From: Peterkaempfera podocarpi
Lineage (GTDB): Bacteria; Actinomycetota; Actinomycetes; Streptomycetales; Streptomycetaceae
Length of the DNA: 64,000 nucleotides
Reading direction: 5' to 3'
NCBI RefSeq assembly: GCF_042466665.1
Contig: NZ_CP162102.1
Location: 7,316,001 to 7,380,000, forward strand
The notes under the pieces are model-generated. The model was not told the origin of the DNA. It worked only from the letters and a program-made list of their open reading frames with translations, and did no database searches. Both the position numbers and the translations under genes were made by a program. Every line of letters begins with the position of its first letter. The stretch's first letter is position 1. Shown piece by piece: positions 1-8,579 of this stretch.

Positions 1-1
1 C

Positions 2-2194
2 GGCCGTGAACAGGGTGTCGGCCAGGCCCCAGTCGGCGATCTTGTCGGTGGCCAGCGTCCTGGCGTTCAGCACCATGGCGGGATCGGACGGCAGATCCCA
101 GGAGGCGACCTGGTCCGGACCGAGCGCCCGGGTGCGGGCGATCAGCAGCGAGACGTCGTCCGGCGGCCGGAACGGCAGCATGGCCGAGAACACCTGGTCA
201 CAGATCTCCTCCAGTGAGCGCTCCGGATGTCCCAGGATGCGGCGCAGCTCCGCCAGCCCGATGTCGATGTCAGGGTCCCTGGCCTGGAGCAGGCCGTTGG
301 TGTAGAGGGCCAGCAGGCTGCCGTCGGGGAGTTCCAGTTCCGTGGTCTCGAAGGGCACACCGCCCAGACCGAGCGGCGGACCGGGCCGCAGATCGGGGAA
401 GCTGACGTTGCCGTCGGGGTGCACCACCGCGGGCGGGTAGTGGCCTGCGCTGGCCAGCGTGCAGCGCCGGTCGGAGGGGTCGTACACCGCGTACAGGAAG
501 GTGGCACCGGTCACCTGACCATCGGCGGAACTCGCGGACACGCCCTCGTCATCCTCCACGAGGCGGGCGACCAGATCGTCCAGATGGGTGAGCAGCTCGT
601 CCGGAGCCAGGTCGAGATCGGCCAGGGTGTGCACCGCGGTGCGCAGCCGCCCCATGGTGGCGGCGGCCTGGAAGCCGTGTCCGGGGACATCGCCCACCAC
701 CAGCGCGACCCGGGCGCCGGACAGCGGGATCACATCCAGCCAGTCGCCGCCCACCTCGGACTTCTCACCGGCGGGCTGGTACCGGCCGGCGGTCTCCAGA
801 GCGGTCAGCGCGGGCGACGCACTGGGCAGCATCCGGCGTTGCAGCGCCAGGGTGGCGTGGTGCTCCCAGGTGTAGCGCCGCGCGTTGTCGATGCAGACCG
901 AGGCACGCGCGGCGAGTTCATTCATGAGGCTGAGGTCCTCGTCGTCGAACGGATACGGCTTGCGCCACCGGTAGAAGGTGGCCACCCCCATCAGCACGTC
1001 CCGTGCGGTCAGCGGTACGGCGATCAGCGAGTGCACGCCCGCCTCGGCAAGCGCCCTGGCGCGCCGGGGCTCGTGCGACAGCCAGTCCTGTGGTTCACCT
1101 GTCAGTGAGACCAGCCGCGCCTGGAGGTCCGCCATACAGCTCGCCTGCGGTGAGGACGGGGAGAACCGGGTCAGTTCACCGACCTGGTACACCGCCCGCG
1201 ACGGCCCCTTCCAGTCGGAGCGGTAGCCGGAGCGACGCAGCACCACGCCCTCTTCCACCGGGCCCGGCGACGGCTCCTCGCCCTTCAGCACCGAGTCCAG
1301 CAGGTCGACGGTCACCGTGTCGGCGAGCGCCGGCGCGGCCACCTCGGCGAGCTCCTGTGCGGTGCGCGTCACATCCAGCGTGGTGCCGATCCGCAGACTG
1401 GCCTCGTTGATCAGGTCCACCCGCGCCAGGGTCCGCCGGCGCTGGGTGATGTCCGTGACCACATGGCAGACCCCGATGACCCCGCCGCGGGGGTCCTGCA
1501 GCCGGAAGAGGCCGGTCGACCAGGTGACCTCCTGGTCGGGGGAGGCCGGGGTGTGGCCCTGCTGGACGATGTCCAGCTGCGGTGCGCCCGACTCCAGCAC
1601 CTCCCGCATCGCCGTCTCCACCACGGTGGGGTTCATCTCGGGCAGCGAGTCGCGGATGCGTCTGCCCATGCGCTCGCGGTTGGGGACACCGGTCATCCGC
1701 TCCAGCGCCGGATTGCGGCGGATGCAGCGCAGTCCCGGGTCGGAGACCATCAGCCCCACCGGCGCGTCGGTGAACAGGGCCGTCAGCACCGCCTGCTCCT
1801 CCTCCCGGCGGCGGGTCTCCGCCGCCGGAGCGGCCAGCAGCACCCAGCTCGGTGCCGCCTCCGGGCCGATCGAGGGGAACGCCCGCGCCGTCACGGAGAG
1901 CAGACGGCCGTCCCCTCTGCGGATCAGCATGGCCCGCTGCCACGGCTGCCCGGCTGCCAGCAGCTGCTCCACCACCGCCTCGATCCGGCCCCGTCCCGCC
2001 CCGGCCAGCAGCCGGGTCACCGGAAGGCCCAGCACCTCCGCGGCCGGGCGGGCCACCAGCTGCTCCGCCGCGGTACTCCAGCCGACGATATGGCCCTGTG
2101 CGTCCAGCATCGCGGTGGCGGCCCGCATACCCTCGAGCGGGTCGGCCGGTGGGCCGCCCGCAGGGTCGCCGACGCCGCCGAGCTCTCTGTCCAT
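2..2194 (-). CDS. PAS-GAF-SpoIIE PP2C phosphatase with C-terminal kinase-like domain (3' end outside window)
   Basis: Multidomain serine phosphatase sensor of the kind that controls anti-anti-sigma factors. The 731 visible codons contain two PAS-like segments (about residues 20-255), a GAF domain (about 270-420, ending in the typical CIDNARRYT) and a SpoIIE/PP2C domain (about 450-645) with intact metal-binding motifs VGGDWLDV, VVGDVPGHG and PDDVSLLIAR. A HATPase_c (RsbW-like) domain begins after ALGPDQVASWDLP and is cut by the window edge. ATG at 2194 is the only reasonable start in frame; no strong ribosome site precedes it. The purine-rich GGAGGAGAG at about 2233-2243 belongs to a different frame. 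The architecture matches the gene at 32926-35508, which suggests paralogy. The substrate is unknown. Confidence 0.85.
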   Translation of the reverse strand, partial: MDRELGGVGDPAGGPPADPLEGMRAATAMLDAQGHIVGWSTAAEQLVARPAAEVLGLPVTRLLAGAGRGRIEAVVEQLLAAGQPWQRAMLIRRGDGRLLSVTARAFPSIGPEAAPSWVLLAAPAAETRRREEEQAVLTALFTDAPVGLMVSDPGLRCIRRNPALERMTGVPNRERMGRRIRDSLPEMNPTVVETAMREVLESGAPQLDIVQQGHTPASPDQEVTWSTGLFRLQDPRGGVIGVCHVVTDITQRRRTLARVDLINEASLRIGTTLDVTRTAQELAEVAAPALADTVTVDLLDSVLKGEEPSPGPVEEGVVLRRSGYRSDWKGPSRAVYQVGELTRFSPSSPQASCMADLQARLVSLTGEPQDWLSHEPRRARALAEAGVHSLIAVPLTARDVLMGVATFYRWRKPYPFDDEDLSLMNELAARASVCIDNARRYTWEHHATLALQRRMLPSASPALTALETAGRYQPAGEKSEVGGDWLDVIPLSGARVALVVGDVPGHGFQAAATMGRLRTAVHTLADLDLAPDELLTHLDDLVARLVEDDEGVSASSADGQVTGATFLYAVYDPSDRRCTLASAGHYPPAVVHPDGNVSFPDLRPGPPLGLGGVPFETTELELPDGSLLALYTNGLLQARDPDIDIGLAELRRILGHPERSLEEICDQVFSAMLPFRPPDDVSLLIARTRALGPDQVASWDLPSDPAMVLNARTLATDKIADWGLADTLFTA

Positions 2195-2537
2195 AGCCGT
2201 CCAGACGTTTCTGGCGCTTCGCCACCGGGGTCTCTCCTCCTCAGCACCCTAGTTGCGCGGCAGGAGATCCGCTCCGTGGCCGCTCCCGGCGGACGGCGCC
2301 GCGGGTGCGGCCCGGTGCGGTGGGCGGCCGACGGCTGCGGGCGCTCCGGACGGGGGCCTCCGACCGCCCGGTTTCGGCCCGTAGGCCCCGGGACTTCATC
2401 GGCCGCTGGACCCGGTCGTGAACCCCGTCGTGGACCCGGTCGGCCGCTGAGCGCCCCGGGCCGGGCACGGGTGATGTCGATCTCCTCCGCAGGGATCTCC
2501 TTGACCCCGGCGCCCGGGACCGCCGAGAGTGCAGGTC
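2195..2537. other. Intergenic region between divergent genes
   Basis: About 340 bp of GC-rich sequence separate the SpoIIE gene and the AEC transporter. I see no convincing ORF, strong palindrome or repeat; promoters for both divergent genes presumably lie here. Confidence 0.4.
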
Positions 2538-3458
2538 ATGGCTGGAGTGATCACGGGGTTCGCGGTGATCGCCAGTATCGTCGCCACCGGTTACCTGCTG
2601 GGGTGGCGCGGCTCCCTGGGCGAGGGTGCGCGCGAGGTACTGACCCGGCTGGCCTTCACGGTGGCGACACCCGCGCTGCTGTTCCGGACCGTCGCACAGG
2701 CGGACCTGACGGTGATCCTCTCGACCCCCCTGCTGGTGACCGCGCTCAGTACCTTCCTGGTCGCCGGGATGTTCGTGGCGGTGGGTGCGGCCCGTCGCTG
2801 GAGCGTGGGCCGCACCACCATCGGGGCGCTGTGCTCCAGCTATGTCAACGCCGGCAATCTGGGCATCCCCATCGCGGTCTACGTCCTCGGCGACGCCACC
2901 CTGGTCGCCCCGGTGCTGCTCTTCCAGCAGTTGGTCGTCACCCCGCTGGCGCTCACCGTGGTCGACCTCTCCCGGCCCGACTCGCGGGGGCGGCCGATGC
3001 ACCGGCTGCTCACCCCGTTCCGCAACCCCGTGGTGCTGGGTTCGCTGAGCGGGGTGGTGGTGAGTGCGGCGGGCTGGCGGCTGCCCGGACCGGTCCTGGA
3101 GCCGATCACCCTGCTCGGGGACATGTCCGTGCCCGCGGTACTGCTGGCGTTCGGCATCTCGCTGTGCGGCAGCACACTGCCGGGGCGCGGCCCGGACCGC
3201 TGGCCGGTGCTGCTCTCCGCCTCCCTCAAGGCCTTTGCGCAGCCACTGGTCGCCTGGGTGCTCGCCGCGGGCCTGTTCCGGTTGGGCCGGGCGGCCGTCT
3301 TCGACGTCGTGGTGACCTCCGCCCTTCCGGCCGCGCAGAACCTCTTCACCTACGCCTCGCGCTACCAGACCGGTGTGCGGCTGGCCCGCGAGTCGATCCT
3401 GCTCTCCACGATCCTGGCGGTACCGGTGCTGACCACCGTGGCGGCGGTGCTGGGCTGA
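2538..3458 (+). CDS. AEC (auxin efflux carrier) family transporter
   Basis: Membrane protein of about 306 residues, the normal size for the AEC family, which exports or exchanges small organic acids. About ten hydrophobic segments span the sequence, starting with GVITGFAVIASIVATGYLLG. The conserved NAGNLGIPIAVYVLG (about residue 95) and the C-terminal LPAAQNLFTYASRY are typical family signatures. ATG 2538 is preferred because GAGAG sits about 8 nt upstream; GTG 2529 is in frame but has no ribosome site. The gene stands alone on the plus strand, so its substrate cannot be inferred from neighbours. Confidence 0.85.
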   Translation: MAGVITGFAVIASIVATGYLLGWRGSLGEGAREVLTRLAFTVATPALLFRTVAQADLTVILSTPLLVTALSTFLVAGMFVAVGAARRWSVGRTTIGALCSSYVNAGNLGIPIAVYVLGDATLVAPVLLFQQLVVTPLALTVVDLSRPDSRGRPMHRLLTPFRNPVVLGSLSGVVVSAAGWRLPGPVLEPITLLGDMSVPAVLLAFGISLCGSTLPGRGPDRWPVLLSASLKAFAQPLVAWVLAAGLFRLGRAAVFDVVVTSALPAAQNLFTYASRYQTGVRLARESILLSTILAVPVLTTVAAVLG

Positions 3459-3618
3459 CCGCAGGGCGTCCCTCCCCGGCGGTGCGGCCACCAGCCGGAC
3501 GGAGGCCGGACCGGCACCGCCACCCCGGCCGGGCTTCCCGAAGACGTCCACGCCCCGCGGTGTCACGGCCGGGCCGCACCTCGGCGGCGGCCTGGTCCCT
3601 CGTCACCCGCGGGTCCGC

Positions 3619-4512
3619 TCAGGCCACGCCGCCGTGCAGGGTGCCGTGCTCGGCGGGCCCGGGTCCCTCGGGGACCTGCTCCGCGGTCCAGCTCGCCAGC
3701 AGACGCAGGCCCTCGGCGGAGGGGGTACCGGGCTCGGCGTGATAGGTCACCAGCAGCTGGTCCGGGTCGATCGGCAGCACCAGAGTCTCGTACGCCAGCG
3801 TGAGGTGGCCCACCACGGGGTGGTGCAGCCGCTTCACACACGGCCCGCGGCCCCGCACATCGTGCGCCGCCCACCAGCACCGGAACTCCTCGCTCTTGAC
3901 GGACAGCTCCCCGATCAGCGAGGCCAGCCGGGGATCGTCCGGATAGCGCCCCGCGTCCATCCGCAGCCCGGCCACCACGTCGCGGGCCTTGCTCTCCCAG
4001 TCGTCGTAAAGCTCCCGGGAGGCTTGGTCCATGAAGATCAGCCATGCCATGTTGCGCTGGTCCGGCGGCATCGCCGAGAAGTCCCCGAAGAGCGCACCGG
4101 CCATCCGGTTCCAGGCGATGACATCGCTGCGCCGGCCGATCACATACGCGGGGATGCCCTCCATCGCCTCCAGCAGATGCTGGAGTGCGGGACGGACCCG
4201 CTGCGGGCGGGCCGTCGTACGCGGGCGGCGCGGGCGGGGCTTGGCCAGGTGGTTGAGGTGCTCGCGCTCGGCGGGGTCCAGCCGGAGGGCTTCGGCGACC
4301 GCGTTGAGCACGGTGGCGGAGACATTCTGGGCGTTCCCCTGCTCCAGCCGCACGTAGTAGGCGACGCTCACTCCGGCGAGCTGGGCCAGCTCCTCCCGGC
4401 GCAGCCCCGGCACACGCCGCCGGCTGCCGAAGTACGGCAGCCCGACGTCCTCCGGCTGCAACCGGGCGCGGCGGGAACGGAGGAACTCGCTCAGGGCGGT
4501 GCGCTGGTCCAT
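3619..4512 (-). CDS. XRE-family transcriptional regulator with MmyB-like ligand-binding domain
   Basis: A 297-residue DNA-binding regulator. An N-terminal helix-turn-helix lies at about residues 10-70 (LRREELAQLAGVSVAYYVRLE). The rest is the MmyB-like domain common in actinomycete XRE regulators, with VIAWNRMAGALFGDF and the C-terminal PDQLLVTYHAEPGTPSAEGL. These regulators typically sit divergent from a dehydrogenase or reductase and control it. Here the alcohol dehydrogenase begins 99 bp away on the other strand. Start ATG 4512 fits the usual MDQRTALSEFLRSRR opening. Regulation of the neighbour is inference. Confidence 0.88.
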   Translation of the reverse strand: MDQRTALSEFLRSRRARLQPEDVGLPYFGSRRRVPGLRREELAQLAGVSVAYYVRLEQGNAQNVSATVLNAVAEALRLDPAEREHLNHLAKPRPRRPRTTARPQRVRPALQHLLEAMEGIPAYVIGRRSDVIAWNRMAGALFGDFSAMPPDQRNMAWLIFMDQASRELYDDWESKARDVVAGLRMDAGRYPDDPRLASLIGELSVKSEEFRCWWAAHDVRGRGPCVKRLHHPVVGHLTLAYETLVLPIDPDQLLVTYHAEPGTPSAEGLRLLASWTAEQVPEGPGPAEHGTLHGGVA

Positions 4513-4611
4513 GGGGCGAGTATGAGGGTGATTCTGTCGGTGGTACGAACAGCAGGCGTACGCACAGGAAGGAGCTGGCTCCGGGACGGGCCTGCGCACA
4601 GGATGGTGGGC

Positions 4612-5664
4612 ATGACTGTCACCACTGTTCCCGCCTATGCCGCACCGGCCCCCAAGGCACCGCTGGAGCGGACCGAGATTCCTCGCCGTGAGCTGGGTGA
4701 ACACGATGTGCTGATCGACATCGCCTACGCCGGTATCTGCCACTCCGACATTCACCAGGTGCACGAGGAGTGGGGACCCGCCCTGTTCCCGATGGTCCCC
4801 GGGCATGAGATCGCGGGCACGGTCTCCGCGGTCGGCTCCGGGGTGACCCGCCATCAGGTGGGCGACCGGGTGGGTGTCGGCTGCTTCGTCGACTCCTGCC
4901 GTGAGTGCGAGCAGTGCCTTGCGGGGACCGAGCAGTTCTGCACGGGACCGAACGGCAACACCGGCACCTACAACTCGGTCGGCCGCGACGGCGAGCCCAC
5001 CTACGGCGGCTACTCCACCAGGATCGTGGTAGACGAGCGCTATGTGCTGCGCATCCCCGAGGGCATCGGCCTGGATGTCGCAGCCCCGCTGCTGTGCGCG
5101 GGCATCACCACCTACTCCCCGCTCAACCGCTGGGGCGCGGGCCCGGGGAGGAAGGTTGCCGTCGTCGGTCTCGGCGGGCTCGGGCACATGGCCGTCCAGA
5201 TCGCCCATGCGATGGGCGCGGAGGTGACCGTGCTCAGCCAGTCCCTGCGCAAGAAGGACGACGGGCTGGCGCTCGGCGCCGACCACTACTACGCGACCGC
5301 GGACCCCGAGACCTTCGGGCAGCTCGCCAACTCCTTCGACCTGATCCTCAACACGGTCTCCGCCGACCTGGACTTCGGCGCCTACCTCCGCCTGCTGAAG
5401 GCCGGCGGCACCATGGTGCAGGTCGGCGCCCCGGGGCACCCCGTCCCGGTCCAGGTCTTCTCGCTGATCGGTGGGAACAAGGCGCTGGCCGGCTCCATGA
5501 TCGGCGGCATTCCGGAGACGCAGCAGATGCTGGACTTCTGCGCGGAGCACGGCATCGGGGCGCAGGTCGAGGTGATCAGCGCCGACCGGATCAACGAAGC
5601 CTATGACCGGGTGCTCACCAGCGATGTGCGCTACCGGTTCGTGATCGACACCGCGACGATCTGA
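4612..5664 (+). CDS. Zinc-dependent NAD(P)-alcohol dehydrogenase
   Basis: Medium-chain dehydrogenase of 350 residues, close to the cinnamyl-alcohol/YahK type that reduces a broad range of aldehydes. Visible motifs are the catalytic zinc ligands in AGICHSDIH and PGHEIAG, the four structural-zinc cysteines in CRECEQCLAGTEQFC, the polar GTYNSVGRDGEPTYGGYS loop and the Rossmann motif VVGLGGLGHMAVQIA. ATG 4612 has AGGA about 9 nt upstream; ATG 4603 in frame is the alternative. It is divergent from the XRE regulator and probably controlled by it. Confidence 0.9.
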   Translation: MTVTTVPAYAAPAPKAPLERTEIPRRELGEHDVLIDIAYAGICHSDIHQVHEEWGPALFPMVPGHEIAGTVSAVGSGVTRHQVGDRVGVGCFVDSCRECEQCLAGTEQFCTGPNGNTGTYNSVGRDGEPTYGGYSTRIVVDERYVLRIPEGIGLDVAAPLLCAGITTYSPLNRWGAGPGRKVAVVGLGGLGHMAVQIAHAMGAEVTVLSQSLRKKDDGLALGADHYYATADPETFGQLANSFDLILNTVSADLDFGAYLRLLKAGGTMVQVGAPGHPVPVQVFSLIGGNKALAGSMIGGIPETQQMLDFCAEHGIGAQVEVISADRINEAYDRVLTSDVRYRFVIDTATI

Positions 5665-5806
5665 TCATACGTCAGGATCGGGCGGTACTCCGTCCGTCCC
5701 CGGGGCTGCCCACGGTGACCGCCCGGCGGTGCCACCGCCCCGGGCCGCCGACGCCGACTGCGTCGCCGGCCCGGTGCGGCGCCGCTCGCGGGGTCGCCGG
5801 CCGGGG
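5665..5806. other. Convergent intergenic gap
   Basis: A 142-bp gap between convergent genes. It includes GC-rich inverted repeats such as GGCGGTGCCACCGCC near 5725, which could help termination. Nothing else is visible. Confidence 0.3.
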
Positions 5807-6496
5807 TCAGGCCCCGACCGCCTGCCGCCCGAAGTGGAACGCCCGCACCCGGCGCAGCCACGCATCCGCGGCGGCCTCGTCCGGTGACCCGGGCAGCACA
5901 CCGGGCCCGTCCAGTGCGGCCTCGGCCCGTGCGATGATCCGCTCGCCCACCGACGGATCGTCCACCATGCGCTCGCCCAGTTCCCGGATCCGCCCGGGAT
6001 CGGCCAGCCGGATGGTCAGCCGCCCGGTCCGGTGCAGCTCCACCGCCTGCTCGGTCAGCCGCACCAGATGCCTGGCGTGCTTGGCGCTGCGGCGGCGCGT
6101 CTCGCTGGAGAAGGTGCCGTCGCCCCGTGCTTGGAGCTTGCGGAACTGCTGCGTGGCATAGCCGAGATAGGCGTTGCGCACCCCGCGGGCGGAGAGCAGC
6201 GCGCCGCGCAGGCCTATCAGCTCGTCCCCGAGCGGTGTCCGTACCTCGTAGAGCTCGTCGGGCAGCCACACCAGTTCCATCACGGTGGGGTTGCCGGACA
6301 GGGCGAGCCGGCACCACTTGGCCGCCTCATGGAGCGTCCGGTCAGGACGGGTGGACACCTGGGACTCCGCCGGGCGGTGCAGTCCGTGCAACTCCTCCGT
6401 GGGCGCGGCGAACAGACCGAGGCGGTCGATGTCCGAGCCCTCGTGGGCCAGGCCGTACGCGGTGGAACCGACGATGCCGGACAGCAGGATGTGCAT
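5807..6496 (-). CDS. Nucleotidyltransferase-superfamily protein (YcgL/COG3541-like)
   Basis: A 229-residue protein with the polymerase-beta-like nucleotidyltransferase signature at the N-terminus: GSTAYGLAHEGSDIDRLGLF gives the GS...DxD pattern that binds metal and NTP. The next segment, about residues 60-110, carries NPTVMELVWLPDELYEV, as in predicted nucleotidyltransferases of the YcgL type. ATG 6496 follows GGGAGGGG at 7 nt spacing, a strong site. The acceptor molecule is unknown. Confidence 0.82.
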   Translation of the reverse strand: MHILLSGIVGSTAYGLAHEGSDIDRLGLFAAPTEELHGLHRPAESQVSTRPDRTLHEAAKWCRLALSGNPTVMELVWLPDELYEVRTPLGDELIGLRGALLSARGVRNAYLGYATQQFRKLQARGDGTFSSETRRRSAKHARHLVRLTEQAVELHRTGRLTIRLADPGRIRELGERMVDDPSVGERIIARAEAALDGPGVLPGSPDEAAADAWLRRVRAFHFGRQAVGA

Positions 6497-6613
6497 GGTG
6501 GGCCCCTCCCTGGGCGGACCGCTCGAGTGTGCCGGAGCGCCGCGGTGCCACGCACCGCATTTCCGTCCCGGTCCGCTCACCGCCGCCCGGTCTGAGCCGG
6601 TCGCGGCCCGGCC

Positions 6614-7162
6614 TCACCAGCCGGGCTGCGCCGCTCCGAGCGGCAGACCGCTGTCGCGCAGCCACTCGTCCATGACCGCCTGGTCGGCGAGGCGGGTGCC
6701 GATGGAGAGGTGGACGTTGAAGGCGCCGGGGCAGGGCTCGGCATGCCGGCTGGTCCACTCGCTGTTGAGGCAGAGCTGCACCCCGCACATCCTGGCGTCG
6801 GGGAGGCCCTGCAACGGTCCCTCCCACTGGACGTCCAGGGTCGGCGGGCCGAGGCCGGAGACCATGGCGTCCAGTGTGGTCTCGGTGGTGCAGTCGTCCT
6901 CCTCGGTGTCCTCGTCGCCGAGGGGCGCGGTGCCCCCGAGGGAGACGTACATCCCTCGGGCAGCGGCCACAGCGCGTTCGAGTCCGGGGTGCAGATCCAC
7001 CTCCAGCAGCAGCCGGTAGCCGTCCTCGACGACCCGGCGGGCGACGCCCCGCCGGTCGAGTCCGGCGAGCAGGGCGGCCTCCGCCACCGGGTCGCGGGCC
7101 GCCGCGACCCGGACGTACGGGAAGTGCTCGATGGCGTGGGCGAGCCGGCCGGTGGTGGCCAC
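6614..7162 (-). CDS. Hypothetical protein, possibly the main part of an interrupted gene
   Basis: A 182-residue frame with good high-GC codon bias and no family I recognise. It contains an acidic patch GDEDTEEDDCTTE (about residues 80-92) and two cysteines in RMCGVQLCLNSEW. No ribosome site precedes the GTG at 7162. The same frame continues upstream through PQLGP, then one TGA at 7178-7180, then a 38-codon frame that does have a ribosome site. It is therefore either the downstream part of a gene with a nonsense mutation or a re-initiated second gene. Confidence 0.45.
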   Translation of the reverse strand: MATTGRLAHAIEHFPYVRVAAARDPVAEAALLAGLDRRGVARRVVEDGYRLLLEVDLHPGLERAVAAARGMYVSLGGTAPLGDEDTEEDDCTTETTLDAMVSGLGPPTLDVQWEGPLQGLPDARMCGVQLCLNSEWTSRHAEPCPGAFNVHLSIGTRLADQAVMDEWLRDSGLPLGAAQPGW

Positions 7163-7177
7163 CGGGCCGAGCTGCGG

Positions 7178-7294
7178 TCAGGGGAGGCTCAGCTCGGGGT
7201 TCCCGTGGCTGCTCGGCAGGGTGCGGGCCCTGGCGAGGGGGGTGGCGGCGCCGGGCAGTGGTTCCTGCAGCCGATAGAGGAGCGAACTGCTCAT
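7178..7294 (-). CDS. Small ORF (38 aa) in frame with the next gene, or its broken N-terminus
   Basis: The frame starts at ATG 7294 with GAAAGGG about 6 nt upstream and reads MSSSLLYRLQEPLPGAATPL followed by 18 more residues to TGA at 7178-7180. The 182-codon frame at 7162 is in exactly the same phase, separated only by the TGA and five codons. No known family is recognised. It could be a short peptide translated ahead of the next gene or the N-terminus of one 226-residue protein split by a point mutation. Confidence 0.35.
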   Translation of the reverse strand: MSSSLLYRLQEPLPGAATPLARARTLPSSHGNPELSLP

Positions 7295-7606
7295 GGGGGC
7301 ACCCTTTCACGGTCGCGCCGGTGCCCGGTGGGGCTCGCGTGCGGCGGTCCTGCCTGTTCTTCGCGGCACGAGCGCCGCAGGAACGCCGGACACGGGACCG
7401 GCCAGGGCCCCGGTCCCTCGGGTTCCCGGGGGGTGCGGCGACACCAGCGTCGAGATTGTTGGCAAATCTTGCTGATTGCCAGTCAATTACCTTGCAGGGT
7501 AGAAAAGTTGATGTCTCCCGAGGCCGATCGCGGACGGTCTGGAGCCAGCAATTCCGCACTCATTGACACATGATCGACACATGCGTAGCGTCAAACGTCA
7601 TGTCAG
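7295..7606. other. Upstream region of the SARP gene, less GC-rich
   Basis: About 310 bp without a supported gene. The part from about 7440 to 7606 is distinctly richer in A+T than its surroundings, as expected for a regulated promoter ahead of the SARP gene. Confidence 0.4.
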
Positions 7607-7620
7607 TGGGAGCGCTCCCA
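7607..7620. promoter_or_regulatory. CebR-type operator palindrome
   Basis: The perfect 14-bp palindrome TGGGAGCGCTCCCA lies 40 bp before the SARP start codon. It is identical to the operator established for CebR, the LacI-family cellobiose/cellotriose-responsive repressor of Streptomyces. It implies that the SARP, and so perhaps the peptide cluster, responds to cello-oligosaccharides. The site is seen directly; the regulation is inference. Confidence 0.75.
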
Positions 7621-7660
7621 TCGCGTGCTCCCGGCTCTGCATGTGAACGGGGGAACATGA

Positions 7661-8473
7661 ATGGATCTCAGGTTCGGGATTCTCGGACCATTGCAGGTGT
7701 GGCGCGACGGTGAGGCGCTGCCCGTGGGCGCGGCCAAACAGCGGCTGCTGCTCACCTGTCTGCTGCTGGAACCGAACCGGCCGGTGTCGGTGGACCGGCT
7801 GTTCACCGCCCTGTGGGAGGACAGCCCGCCCAAGTCGGCACTCGCCAACGTCCGCAGCTACGCCAATCTGCTGCGCAGAAGCGTCGGGGGTGACCGCCTG
7901 CGTGCACACGCCCCCGGGTACCGGCTCACCGTCCAGCCCGGGGAGCTGGACGTCCTCGACTTCCGGGAGCTGGTGCGCCAGGGACGCGCCGCCATGGCGC
8001 AGTCCGAGCACGAGCCGGCGCTGCGCTGTTTCACGGCCGCGCTGGACCTCTGGCGGGGCGCCGCAGCCGAGAACGTCCCCCGGACGATCGGCCTGGAGGC
8101 CCAGCTCGACGCGTTGGAGGAGCAGCGTTATCTGGCGGTGGAAGAGTCCGCGCGGGCGAGACTGGCGCTCGGGCGGTTCAGCGAGGTCATCGACGGGCTG
8201 CGGGACGCCCTGGCGCTCAGGCCGACCAGGGAGCGCCTGTGGGGGCATCTGATGGTGGCGCTGTACGGCACCGGCGATGTGGCCGGTGCGCTCACCGTCT
8301 ATGCCGAGGCCAGACAGGCGCTCGGCCTGCACCTCGGCGTCGAGCCGGGGCCCGGGCTCACCGAGCTGCACCGGATGATGCTGAGCCGCGACCCCAGGCT
8401 GGACGGACCGGTGATCGCCTGGCGAAGGGCGCGGCCCCGCTGCCGGGGGCCCCGGCACACCAGGCGCCACTGA
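7661..8473 (+). CDS. SARP-family transcriptional activator
   Basis: A 270-residue Streptomyces antibiotic regulatory protein. The N-terminal OmpR-like winged helix spans about residues 1-90 (MDLRFGILGPLQVWRDGEAL, LLLEPNRPVSVDRLFTALW). The bacterial transcriptional activation (TPR-like) domain spans about 95-245 and ends near GLHLGVEPGPGLTELHRMM. There is no NB-ARC extension, so it is the small single-module type. SARPs usually activate a neighbouring secondary-metabolite cluster. The peptide cluster lies convergently downstream on the other strand, and a CebR-type box lies directly upstream. ATG 7661 is preceded by GGGGGAA. Confidence 0.9.
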   Translation: MDLRFGILGPLQVWRDGEALPVGAAKQRLLLTCLLLEPNRPVSVDRLFTALWEDSPPKSALANVRSYANLLRRSVGGDRLRAHAPGYRLTVQPGELDVLDFRELVRQGRAAMAQSEHEPALRCFTAALDLWRGAAAENVPRTIGLEAQLDALEEQRYLAVEESARARLALGRFSEVIDGLRDALALRPTRERLWGHLMVALYGTGDVAGALTVYAEARQALGLHLGVEPGPGLTELHRMMLSRDPRLDGPVIAWRRARPRCRGPRHTRRH

Positions 8474-8485
8474 ACAACAGGAGTC

Positions 8486-8519
8486 ACTGGCCACCGGACT
8501 CCACTGGCCACCGGACTCC
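8486..8519. repeat. 17-bp perfect tandem duplication
   Basis: The unit ACTGGCCACCGGACTCC occurs twice head to tail (8486-8502 and 8503-8519), and a degenerate third start follows. It lies in the 106-bp gap between the convergent SARP and ABC transporter genes. Function unknown. Confidence 0.75.
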
Positions 8520-8579
8520 ACTGACCACTGGAAGCCCCTGACCGGACCCGCGCCACCCGGCCGGCCGCCGCTGCGGCCA

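Noticed and set aside
1463..3742. A 759-codon open frame on the plus strand
   Set aside because: It runs antisense to the SpoIIE gene and out of frame with the AEC transporter. Its translation is Arg/Pro/Gly-rich without motifs, a typical high-GC shadow frame.
7178..7180. Selenocysteine codon
   Set aside because: No selenoprotein family is recognised and no SECIS-like hairpin is evident after the TGA. A nonsense mutation or two genes are simpler.
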